From positions 1-28,180 of the forward strand of contig JAAAJB010000470.1 of assembly GCA_016098155.1 (NCBI GenBank): a stretch of DNA of 28,180 nt. Reading direction: 5' to 3'. The DNA is from Actinomortierella ambigua. Lineage: Eukaryota > Mortierellomycota > Mortierellomycetes > Mortierellales > Mortierellaceae. Shown here in pieces: positions 10,596-17,977 of the stretch. The translations under genes and the position numbers were made by a program. The number at the start of each line of letters is the position of its first letter. Within the stretch, counting starts at the first letter, position 1. A model generated the notes under the pieces. The model worked only from the letters and a program-made list of their open reading frames with translations, did no database searches and had not been told where the DNA came from.

Positions 10596-10651
<56 letters not shown>
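10596..10651 (+). repeat. (TC)n microsatellite, about 28 units
   Basis: An uninterrupted TC/CT dinucleotide run of 56 nt. In this genome CT tracts lie in 5' leaders, and another promoter-like stretch follows (10660-10860), so it may belong to a plus-strand promoter. Confidence 0.95.
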
Positions 10652-10652
<1 letters not shown>

Positions 10653-10701
10653 ACTAAAAAGGGGTATTCTCTTCCTCGTTCTCGACCTCAACTATCACCG
10701 C

Positions 10702-10733
10702 CCCCTTGGTTGACAAAAGTCCCCTTGGTTGAC
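10702..10733 (+). promoter_or_regulatory. Direct repeat CCCCTTGGTTGAC x2, possible binding sites
   Basis: The 13-mer occurs at 10702-10714 and 10721-10733, start-to-start spacing 19 nt (about two helical turns). It lies between the TC microsatellite and the first ATG of the next plus-strand coding-like region. That spacing would suit paired factor binding, but no factor can be named. Confidence 0.35.
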
Positions 10734-10862
10734 TGTGCGTCGAGTAAGCGCTAGAAAGTCTTTTTTTTTTCAACTTTGTTTGGCCCAGGAGAGGGCTCAC
10801 CCCTTGTCTCTCTTCCATTCTCCCACGCTCCACATGTCCATCTCCTTCTCACTTTGATCTAC

Positions 10863-11084
10863 ATGTTATTGCCGTTGAAATTCATTCATCTACCCAGCGC
10901 GTCTGCGACTAACCCGTCACCAGGGACAAACAGCAGGCCTTCCGCGTCATGGCACGCGAAACTTCAATATGCCTCCGACAGCCCCATCGCCAATGTTTTT
11001 CGGCCTGCCTTTGGTCTAGTCTGGCATGGCATTCAGCAAGCTTCCCACCTAATCTCTGTGGCGTCTGTGGTAACGTGTACATGA
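10863..11084 (+). pseudogene. Possible first exon of the copy A coding region
   Basis: From the ATG at 10863 the frame is open for 73 codons, including PSGAS-like low-complexity and ANVFRPAFGLVWHGIQQASH. It ends just after a donor-like GTAACG. A CT-rich leader and the TC tract precede it. It could be joined through an intron (acceptor CTGTCAG near 11177) to the next open segment. No family recognised; coding status unproven. Confidence 0.22.
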
Positions 11085-11177
11085 TCCTTCCATGCTTAAA
11101 TTCGGTCTTCTGAATGTAGGACTCTTAATCTTGCAATGATACCTCTTCATCACGAAGCAGTGGCATTTTTCTGTCAG

Positions 11178-11867
11178 GACAAATACCCCTTCAGCTCGTC
11201 ACTCTCGTCCCGGTGGATAGTGAAGGCAACGAGAGCAAGTTGATGGCGGCGGCGGTCGATTTACCTGGATGGATCAATGTCGCCTCGGTATCGACCCACT
11301 TAACGCGTATATGCCAAAGACTGGACAATGGCGTCGGGGAACGACTAGAGGAGCTTTTCTTTGCCAAGATTTTTTTTTTTTTTTTTTTTTTGCCGTCTGC
11401 ATGGGAATTCTCGACTAATCATCTCAAGACCGAGGCTTCAATAGACACTGAGGCGGACAATATCAGCATCTGGGAGGTGTGCATCCTTGGGCCTGAAGGT
11501 TGCTTTACGACAGCAGCGATCCTCGGCTGTGACGAACGAGGTATGTTTTGGCGGAAGGATTGTTATTTGATTGATTTGTTCCACTCACAGCACTGGCCAC
11601 TGAGTCGACCATGTGGTACTTTCTGGGTGTGTATGTCAACACCATGGTCTGCCTGTGTCTGCGTTCTTCTCCCTGAGAAGTAAGTGTCGGACTCAGGCAT
11701 TGTCTTTGGTTCAATGTTTCTTGCTGCTAACCTCCCGCCATTCCTCAACTTGTAAGTTCGTCACATGGTATCAAGACAGTGGAATGGATGAGCGGGACAG
11801 CGGGTGGGAGCTAGGGCATGGAGAGCCAGCAGAATGCTTGCTCATGAGCGGCGCCCTTCAGCTTTAG
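11178..11867 (+). pseudogene. Coding-like region carrying repeat copy A, interrupted by a T22 run
   Basis: Open frames include VTLVPVDSEGNESKLMAAAV and ASIDTEADNISIWEVCILG, separated by a run of 22 T (11370-11391) that would encode seven Phe in a row. A likely short intron follows (GTATGT at 11541 to CACTCACAG near 11590). A second intron (GTAAGTG near 11681 to TTGTAAG near 11755) leads to the exon TWYQDSGMDERDSGWELGHG, which stops at TAG 11867. That exon aligns with copies B and C. Relative to copy B, which reads past the equivalent point, copy A stops early. Some frame changes upstream suggest decay. Confidence 0.4.
11370..11391 (+). repeat. Poly(T) run of 22
   Basis: An uninterrupted T22 run in the middle of an otherwise protein-like open frame. 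It may be an insertion or a slippage expansion. Confidence 0.9.
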
Positions 11868-12035
11868 CTGAGTGACTCCTCTCAGAGTAATCATCCACTG
11901 GCGAGCCAGGACCTACACAATCTCTACCATTCAACACCTTCAACACCGTACCTTCAACACCGTTTGCAATCAGGGGTGAGGCAATGAATTAGGCACAGCG
12001 ATCTTAGTCGGAACTGTCGAGGCTGTCGACGATGA
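11640..12035 (+). repeat. Dispersed repeat copy A
   Basis: Closely similar to copy B (25960-26328). Both share CTCCCTGAGAAG, ATTGTCTTTG, the acceptor region, ACATGGTA, GAGCTAGGGCATGG, CCAGCAGAATGCTTGCTC, the long block around TCAGAGTAATCATCCACTGG, and the end GATCTTAGTCGGA...GGCTGTCGACGATGA. Copy A keeps a good GTAAGTG donor where copy B reads AGCAGCG. It also has a small internal duplication of the CTTCAACACC unit. Similarity ends sharply after the GTCGACGATGA block. Confidence 0.75.
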
Positions 12036-12050
12036 CTTTAGGAGGGTGCG

Positions 12051-12090
12051 ACTGGCTTCTATCTGGCTCGACTGGCTTCTATCTGGCTCT
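12051..12090 (+). repeat. 20-bp direct tandem duplication
   Basis: ACTGGCTTCTATCTGGCTC is repeated back to back, 12051-12070 and 12071-12090, with one mismatch in the last base. It lies just past the end of repeat copy A. Confidence 0.9.
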
Positions 12091-12099
12091 TGTGTGGCA

Positions 12100-13750
12100 A
12101 ACCATGGATGTGAAGACCAACGACCGTTGTGGCCTTGCACCCACGCTCTCACATCTGTGCTTAGGAATATCCGTAGTTCAAAGCCGACAGCACAACACAG
12201 CCATAGACGGCGCTCGGGCGGACAACAACGATAATCGCCACATCCACTGAACGGACACCAGTAGCTCGTATCATTCCAAGCGAGGACCACCGGCACACGA
12301 CCGATGGGGTGGATGGTCGAGGCCAGGGGTGCAGGGACTTTTTCTCTGCTACTTTTAAACAGATTCTTCCCACAAGGACCAGATCTACCTGGATCGGCCC
12401 TATCCCAAGACCATGGTGCACAACATGACCAACCCTTTGTAGACAGTATTTTCTCGGCGCTTGATCGACAATTTCGGACGATGGGAAGCCCTCGAAACAG
12501 CGCAAGAGTCTATTATGTGATACCATGGACTGAACCCTGCTCAGTTGGGACCTCTAGTGGCACAATACACGCCACTTCATTTGCCACTTTCTCTGAACAG
12601 GACGGAGTCACCTGTACAATCATTGTGTCTTTCCCCATTGGTAAGGGCACAAGGACGCATAAAAATACCGTAGATAAATGACCACTTGCCTTCTTTCGCT
12701 CTCCCCCCCCCCTCGATCTCGTCTGCTGCCACATCCATAGCATTTTTGTAGCGTTGTATTTCATCTTATTTCATTTTTTACAATTCTATCAACGCTCTTG
12801 TCCTCATCTGCCCCGATGTGTTGCAAGCGTGCTCCTCACGTCCAAGTTCTTAACATGAGGACGTGGCCTTGCTTAACGATGAGACACTCATGTAAACGGG
12901 TCGGAAAAGCCCTTGGCAAAGCTTTTTTTTTTTTCATCTCGATGGAACACTAGTGGTTTCTCGTAAAGGGTGGCTAATAACACCAACATAAGCCCCAGAA
13001 CCGCGCACCAAAGAGTTCATGGTAAAGCTTCCGTGGTATTCACGCTAGTACCCGTTACTCTCGTATTTTCAGCAAGGAGTTTGCCTCCTTGTGTCCTTGC
13101 CTTGGGATACAAGGTCGTGCCTTTTAGGAAAACACTTTTTTTTTCAGATTTCTAAAGCCACAACCTTGTGCACTTAAAACGGCTACAATGATTGTGCGTC
13201 ATATGCCGTCAGTTTGGTTTGGTACCATGTAGCATTTCTCTTCTTTGGGTAGGTTGTCCCTGAAGTACAAGGTTGTCACATTCCAAAGCATTCACTTTCT
13301 TGGCCAGTCAACATGCACAGCACGCTTTCAGTCATCGGCTTTGGATTCATACAAAGATACGAGATACGACTGTTCTAGTGCGCTGCCTCCAGTTCTTGAG
13401 CGACACGCCAATCATCATGGAGACGTTTGTCCCAGGCTCCATCGCACCCAATTGTGGAGCTGGTGTTGAATGCAGCGGGCCAGACCCGACCATTGGATGC
13501 CTAGCCCCCAAGACAAGTGAGAGTCTAGATATGTTGCCCCTCTCTTCTTTGAAATCTGCAATTGGATGCTCACACACGCCGTTCATCGCGCGACATTTGG
13601 AGATCCCAGGAGGCTCGTACGTTTTCGCAATATCAATGCTTATTCCAAAGCCCTCCCTCCATAGACCTTTCCCGACATACGCAACAATTTCATGCTGCTC
13701 TCTGTCTATCCTATTTACTCGCCGTCTGAGGCAGCTGGTGTGTCAAGGGT
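12100..13750. other. Intergenic stretch with one weak ORF
   Basis: A plus-strand frame at 12304-12681 (125 codons from ATG) includes VDSIFSALDRQFRTMGSP and IHATSFATFSEQDGVTCTI. It has no signal peptide or known motif, and a GTAAGG donor-like site lies near its end, so it may be an exon remnant. Another open frame (13273-13824, +) overlaps the 3' end of the minus-strand secreted gene and looks like chance. Homopolymers: C10 near 12703, T10 near 12925. Confidence 0.3.
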
Positions 13751-13751
13751 A

Positions 13752-13757
13752 TTTAAT
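13752..13757 (-). terminator. ATTAAA poly(A) signal variant
   Basis: On the minus strand ATTAAA lies about 64 nt after the stop of the 115-aa secreted protein gene. Confidence 0.35.
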
Positions 13758-13820
13758 AGTTGGGTTGCTTGTCGAATGCAAGAACAGAGGGAAACAGTTT
13801 TATCTAAGAGGGCCACTCGC

Positions 13821-14168
13821 TTAAGGGATAGTAGCGGTCCAGCACTTCTCTGCGCCCATCTTTTCAGCCATGTAAAGGTTCCTTTTGGCCACATATTTGG
13901 TACACGAGCCAAGACGTCCGTAGCAGACTCGTGCGTAGTCGACTCCGGTAACCTTCCAGTACAACTCCCAGGTACCTCCATTGCACCATGTTGATTTTCC
14001 ACCAGCCCAGTTGTTGAGGACAGAAGACTTGGAAATGCCGTCAATGCAAGATCCGTAGCTCATTCCCGTGGACATAATGGCCTTGCCGTCCCTGAAGCAA
14101 AGGTTCTCCATGGCAGCAGAAGCAGCGGCAACAAAGGCGAGAGGGGCAAGAAGCTTGGTAATGAGCAT
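13821..14168 (-). CDS. Small secreted six-cysteine protein, 115 aa
   Basis: The start is placed at ATG 14168, giving a textbook signal peptide (MLITKLLAPLAFVAAASA). The frame is open upstream to 14255, but that extension is hydrophilic and crosses what looks like a 5'-leader intron: donor GTACGT at 14263, branch-like CTAAC, acceptor GCTAATAG ending at 14174. The mature protein (about 96 aa) has six Cys and is rich in Gly, Trp, Tyr and Lys (NNWAGGKSTWCNGGTWELYW). This fits a compact disulfide-bonded extracellular protein. Family not recognised; effector or antimicrobial-type roles are guesses. A TATA box lies 168 nt upstream and an ATTAAA downstream. Confidence 0.75.
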   Translation of the reverse strand: MLITKLLAPLAFVAAASAAMENLCFRDGKAIMSTGMSYGSCIDGISKSSVLNNWAGGKSTWCNGGTWELYWKVTGVDYARVCYGRLGSCTKYVAKRNLYMAEKMGAEKCWTATIP

Positions 14169-14173
14169 GTTTG

Positions 14174-14263
14174 CTATTAGCGGAGAGGATTTTGTATAAG
14201 GTGTTAGTTGTGCTGGGTAAGAAGGACACTTGTTGTGCAAAACACAACTGTTCAAGAACGTAC
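14174..14263 (-). other. Predicted 5'-UTR intron of the 115-aa secreted protein gene
   Basis: Minus-strand donor GTACGT (14263-14258), an AACTAACAC branch-like sequence, and acceptor CTAATAG ending at 14174, five bases before the ATG. The 90-nt length matches the window's coding introns. Confidence 0.5.
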
Positions 14264-14335
14264 CAAAGAATTGAGTGCGAGTGAAGGATATGATCGGAGG
14301 ACTGAAGAAGACATACCACTGTGCCAGGCAGAGAT

Positions 14336-14344
14336 CCTTTTATA
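14336..14344 (-). promoter_or_regulatory. TATA box TATAAAAGG
   Basis: A near-ideal TATA box on the minus strand, 168 nt from the ATG at 14168. With the predicted leader intron removed, the spliced leader is short. Confidence 0.6.
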
Positions 14345-14349
14345 CGAGT

Positions 14350-16560
14350 CGTGGCTCAGATGTGCCTCGATAGGGTCAAAACATCACCCATGATTTTTCG
14401 TGCTCCTCAAACTGTGGTAGGGCACTTGCATGGAAACACACTCTGCCTTAGGTGAGGAATGATCTTTTGTTCCATTCCCGGAATGCGGCTATGCAAACTC
14501 TATTGCAGCAGAATTATTGGCAGAAGGGAACAAAGTGGTGCCATCCCAATCTGGTTTATTGTGGGCTGTTGCATGCGTGTTACACAAACAAGAATCTCGG
14601 TATTCGGTATCTTCTCCGGATTGGGCCGCCGCGTGTGTGCTCAGATTTTACCAGCGGCAGCAGCAATGTGTTGCAACTTTGGTAGATGTCTGCTGTTCTC
14701 TGAGGTTCCAAGAATTCTATGTGATATGTATCTTCAACGATGAAACGATCGTTCAAGCTGACGTTTCTCGGGGTGCTGTGCTTTGTGTTACAACAGACAT
14801 CCATACATGTGGCATGAGATGTTACAGTTCCTGTGTACTAGGCGCATGCAAGCATGCATGCACCGCCAAATTTGGGCGGTGCACCAATTGGCCATCCTCA
14901 GACCAACGACGGTGGTGCAAGTATTCAGAATGAACCACTGTAAATCGTATGAGGACTTTTGAGGAAAAAAGAAAAAAGATTAGCCAAGCGACAGTCGTTC
15001 TGCTGCATGTGTCTTACTCTTCGGTGTTTGCTATCAATAGCATCAAAACTTGGAGCATTCCAGGCTTCCAAAATGCTCACCTCACCTTGGCCTCAAGGGT
15101 GCATACCGTCCTTGCTTTCCATAGGAGATTCAACTATACATACGCTGTCATAGACCTACGATGTTGTTAGATTGGCTATACAAATGTCCTAGTGAATACA
15201 GCAGAACGATTTGTAGGGGTTTGCGAGTAGGAGCCGCTGCACATTTAGTCGCGCTCTTCAACTATGGTCTCCGACTGGGCTACATGCGCCCAATGACTCG
15301 TTTCCGACTTTGAAATTTGCGATGATCAAGGTTGGTCGTCGGCTATGATATTGACAGTCTATCGTACTGTTCGTCGAGCTCACTACTGCCTGGCTCACTA
15401 CTGCCTAGCACAAAACTATGCCCATAGCGCGTCAGGTAAAAGTGGAGCCACCAAAGGTCTCCATGTGTCCTGCCGAGCCTTTGCTTGCCCGCAGTATGTA
15501 GATCCTTCCTAGCCTGTAGCGCTTTTTGTCGCTAGAACCATATGTAGTCTCTCTTGCGTGCTCCATCTTCGATGTCACTGGCCCCCGGCTTGGCGGCAAG
15601 ATGGGGGCAGTGCGACGCAGATTGACACTCCAAGCCAAAAAAGAAAGAAAACTCTGTGTATTTGTGGGATCGAAGATTATCACGCAGGACGGAATTACAT
15701 CAAGTCATAAATGGCGCAGAAAAGCTGAGGTCTGACCATGAGGGAAGCACGCGGAGCTAATTGCTTCTTTTTGTACCCACAAAGGAAGGCAGGACGTGGA
15801 TGCTGCTAGTCGACTAAGCATGCTGTATCTTTATGCTGTATCTTTGGGCTATTGTCCTCATGTGCGGTAGCAGAGAGCAGCAGATATCCCATCTGCGACT
15901 GCTGTTCTGTTCTGTCTCGTTTGCAAGTTTGCAAACTTTCGACTTTTGATGCATCGCCATGGTACTGCACGTGAAGTACATTCGTACGTACAAACAAACT
16001 TTTGCACACCAGCAGAACTCCAAAAAAACGGCACCAGCACATTTCCGCCCACCCCCTACCAACAACCAAGAAGACTCTCTCTATCAACTTGCCTTTTCGT
16101 CTGGCAACGCAACCAGTCGTACCTGGGGCCACTCTTGCCGCGCACGGTGTTCTTTGGATGATACCCTTTGCGACAGCACACCTGTCCGCGCTACTTCCAT
16201 TATCACATGCTCTCCCCCTCACCCAAGGAAATGAGAGCGATCCCCATCCACACATTTCTTGCGCTCTGCTACCATATCAGAGTCTTAATGGTCAATCAGA
16301 GGTTTTGTGTACAGAAGATATTTAATACTAAGGGGGGTCAAGAAGAATGATGATACTGCTATGGTAGTTGTCTACTTTTATAGGTGTTTGTTACAATCCG
16401 ACCTGGCGCGTGGTGATTGTAATTGCCATCTAACTAGAAAAAAGTCAATAATGAAACCAACAATGGTTAGTCAGCGATTTCTTGTGCCACCCTCGCACCT
16501 TTCCATATACTGACTATGCCCCCTCCCTATCTCTCTCTCACGCTCTGAAATGACTTACTG
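14350..16560. other. Gene-poor stretch with small duplications
   Basis: No gene is supported. A weak candidate is a 56-codon plus-strand frame from the ATG near 16157: it begins like a signal peptide (MIPFATAHLSALLPLSHALP) and ends at TAA near 16325, with a CT-rich stretch upstream. Two exact tandem duplications occur: GCTCACTACTGCCT at 15378-15391 and 15393-15406, and ATGCTGTATCTTT at 15820-15832 and 15833-15845. A palindrome at 14859-14883 is listed separately. Confidence 0.35.
14859..14883. repeat. Perfect 9-bp inverted repeat, 7-nt loop
   Basis: TGCACCGCC (14859-14867) and GGCGGTGCA (14875-14883) flank AAATTTG. The stem is G+C-rich and stable. Just upstream is a cluster of GCATGC-type palindromes (14843-14858). 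Confidence 0.8.
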
Positions 16561-16562
16561 GT

Positions 16563-17017
16563 CTACAACTTGGCGTTGAGAGCCCTAGTGGCACCAGTGA
16601 CGGTGTCCAGGGCAATAGATCGACCAGTGGTCATGCGCTGGTATGGGCGAGCCTATGTCCACACCAAAAAGTAAACAAACAGATGGAATGAATTACTAGA
16701 GTTTTCGACCACATTCGATTCCATTCAAATTCAAAACACCAAAGTCACTTACTTGCCTCGCCCGACTCCACGGATGTGGATAGCGCAGTCTTGTTGGGTT
16801 TTCACTCCAGGCGAGTGCTGGAGGCTGGGGGGACTTGTAAAATGGGGAAGTAGCCGGGATGTGGGAATTTCTGCCACGCGGCCTGGCACGACACCCTGTT
16901 GCTTACTCGTTCGTCCCAGCTTGTGAGGTCGGAAGAGAATGTGGAGAAAGGACGTGAAAAGAGAGGAAAAGAGGAACGGGGCTCGTGATAGGATGGGATG
17001 GGGCCTTTACCCCCCAT
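16563..17017 (-). CDS. Possible small three-exon gene, 90 aa, divergent to the Fanzor-type gene
   Basis: Exons 17017-16907, 16824-16753 and 16652-16563 join in phase 0 to give 90 residues ending at TAG. Donors are GTAAGC and GTAAGT; acceptors are CCCCCAG and GGACATAG. Introns are 82 and 100 nt, like those of neighbouring genes. The N-terminus (SFPLFSRPFSTFSSD) resembles a mitochondrial presequence. The last exon, ARPYQRMTTGRSIALDTVTG then ATRALNAKL, reads like conserved protein, but I cannot name it. Promoter support is good: TATATAAA 105 nt upstream and a (CT)n leader on the coding strand. Doubts: a second CAG acceptor would give another frame in exon 2, and a GTAAGTC donor-like site lies 4 nt past the stop, so the gene model may be incomplete. 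Confidence 0.42.
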
Positions 17018-17039
17018 AAATGTGGTGTGTATGTATGTG

Positions 17040-17042
<3 letters not shown>

Positions 17043-17073
<31 letters not shown>
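17043..17073 (+). repeat. (GA)n microsatellite
   Basis: About 15 GA units. On the minus strand it is a (CT)n tract within the presumed 5' leader of the small gene starting at 17017. Confidence 0.95.
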
Positions 17074-17076
<3 letters not shown>

Positions 17077-17121
17077 TGGAGTGGTGAGAGAGTGAGGGTG
17101 AGATATGGTGAGAGAGAGGGG

Positions 17122-17129
17122 TTTATATA
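17122..17129 (-). promoter_or_regulatory. TATA box TATATAAA
   Basis: Minus strand, 105 nt upstream of the ATG at 17017, followed by the CT-rich leader. It abuts the end of the minisatellite. Confidence 0.55.
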
Positions 17130-17135
17130 CAAAAA

Positions 17136-17740
17136 GCGTTGGCGCCGAGGGTGGACAAAGCGTTGGGGTTGTGGAAATGGCATTGAGGAGAAAGAGACAA
17201 AGCGTTAGGGTTGTGGAAATGGAAGTGTGGAGAAAGAGATAAAGCGTTAGGGTTGTGGAAATGGCATTGAGTAGAAAGAGACAAAGCGTTAGGGTTGTGG
17301 AAATGGAAGTGTGGAGAAAGAGATAAAGCGTTAGGGTTGTGGAAATGGAAGTGTGGAGAAATAGACAATGCGTTGGGGTTGTGGAAATGGCATTGAGTAG
17401 AAAGAGATAAAGCGTTAGGTTGTGGAAATGGCATTGAGGAGAAATAGACAAAGCGTTAGGGTTGTGGAAATGGCATTGAGGAGAAATAGACAAAGCGTTA
17501 GGGTTGTGGAAATGGCATTGAGGAGAAAGAGACAAAGCGTTAGGGTTGTGGAAATGGAAGTGTGGAGAAAGAGATAAAGCGTTAGGGTTGTGGAAATGGA
17601 AGTGTGGAGAAATAGACAATGCGTTGGGGTTGTGGAAATGGCATTGAGTAGAAAGAGATAAAGCGTTAGGTTGTGGAAATGGTATTGAGGAGAAATAGAC
17701 AAAGCGTTGGGGTTGTGGAGGGAAGTGTGGAGAAATAGAC
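17136..17740 (+). repeat. 42-bp minisatellite, 14 units plus a degenerate one
   Basis: The unit begins GCGTTAGGGTTGTGGAAATG and is 42 bp. Units start at 17160, 17202, 17244, 17286, 17328, 17370, 17412 (41 bp), 17453, 17495, 17537, 17579, 17621, 17663 (41 bp) and 17704 (37 bp, truncated). A 24-bp degenerate unit starts at 17136. Two variants alternate in the middle (GGCATTGAG and GGAAGTGTG). Units 4-7 are repeated as units 10-13 in the same variant order, including the 41-bp unit, so a block of about 250 bp was duplicated. Because 42 is a multiple of three, long repetitive frames stay open on the minus strand; I regard them as by-products. The array has no spacers, so it is not CRISPR. Confidence 0.97.
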
Positions 17741-17977
17741 TAGTATACCAAAATAAATCCCCTTGTGAAAGAGATCGGTATATCAAGAAAGAGTGATAGA
17801 GTAAGTGAATGAGAGAGTGGGTTGTCACCCGAGCTTGTTCTCTCTGGTTGCCTGCAGATGGCCACGCCATCTCGATTGTTATTTCTAGACGTCCTTCATC
17901 GCCATCTCCCTGTCGTGCATTCGCTGCCTCATAGTTACCTCTCACTTTTGACATCAGTACAACAACACCAGACTCAG

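Noticed and set aside
13273..13824. 183-codon plus-strand frame
   Set aside because: It overlaps a minus-strand frame of similar quality, has no motif or promoter, and runs into the 3' end of the secreted six-Cys gene.
15806..16255. 149-codon minus-strand frame
   Set aside because: Three frames are open on each strand here, the composition is not protein-like, and no promoter is seen.
16753..16824. Alternative frame of the small gene's exon 2 (QQDCAIHIRGVGRGK) resembling the end of a ribosomal uS11 protein
   Set aside because: That frame meets a stop at the donor and does not join in phase to the next exon. The resemblance is short and probably chance.
17136..17740. CRISPR-like array
   Set aside because: Units are contiguous with no unique spacers, and the host is eukaryotic. 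It is a minisatellite.
17822..17977. Longer N-terminus for the Fanzor-type protein
   Set aside because: The frame is open, but 17822 is TTG. The ATG at 17858 gives a hydrophobic leader-like extension, whereas the sequence before 17978 looks like a CT/CA-rich 5' leader. The ATG at 17978 is preferred, although 17858 cannot be excluded.
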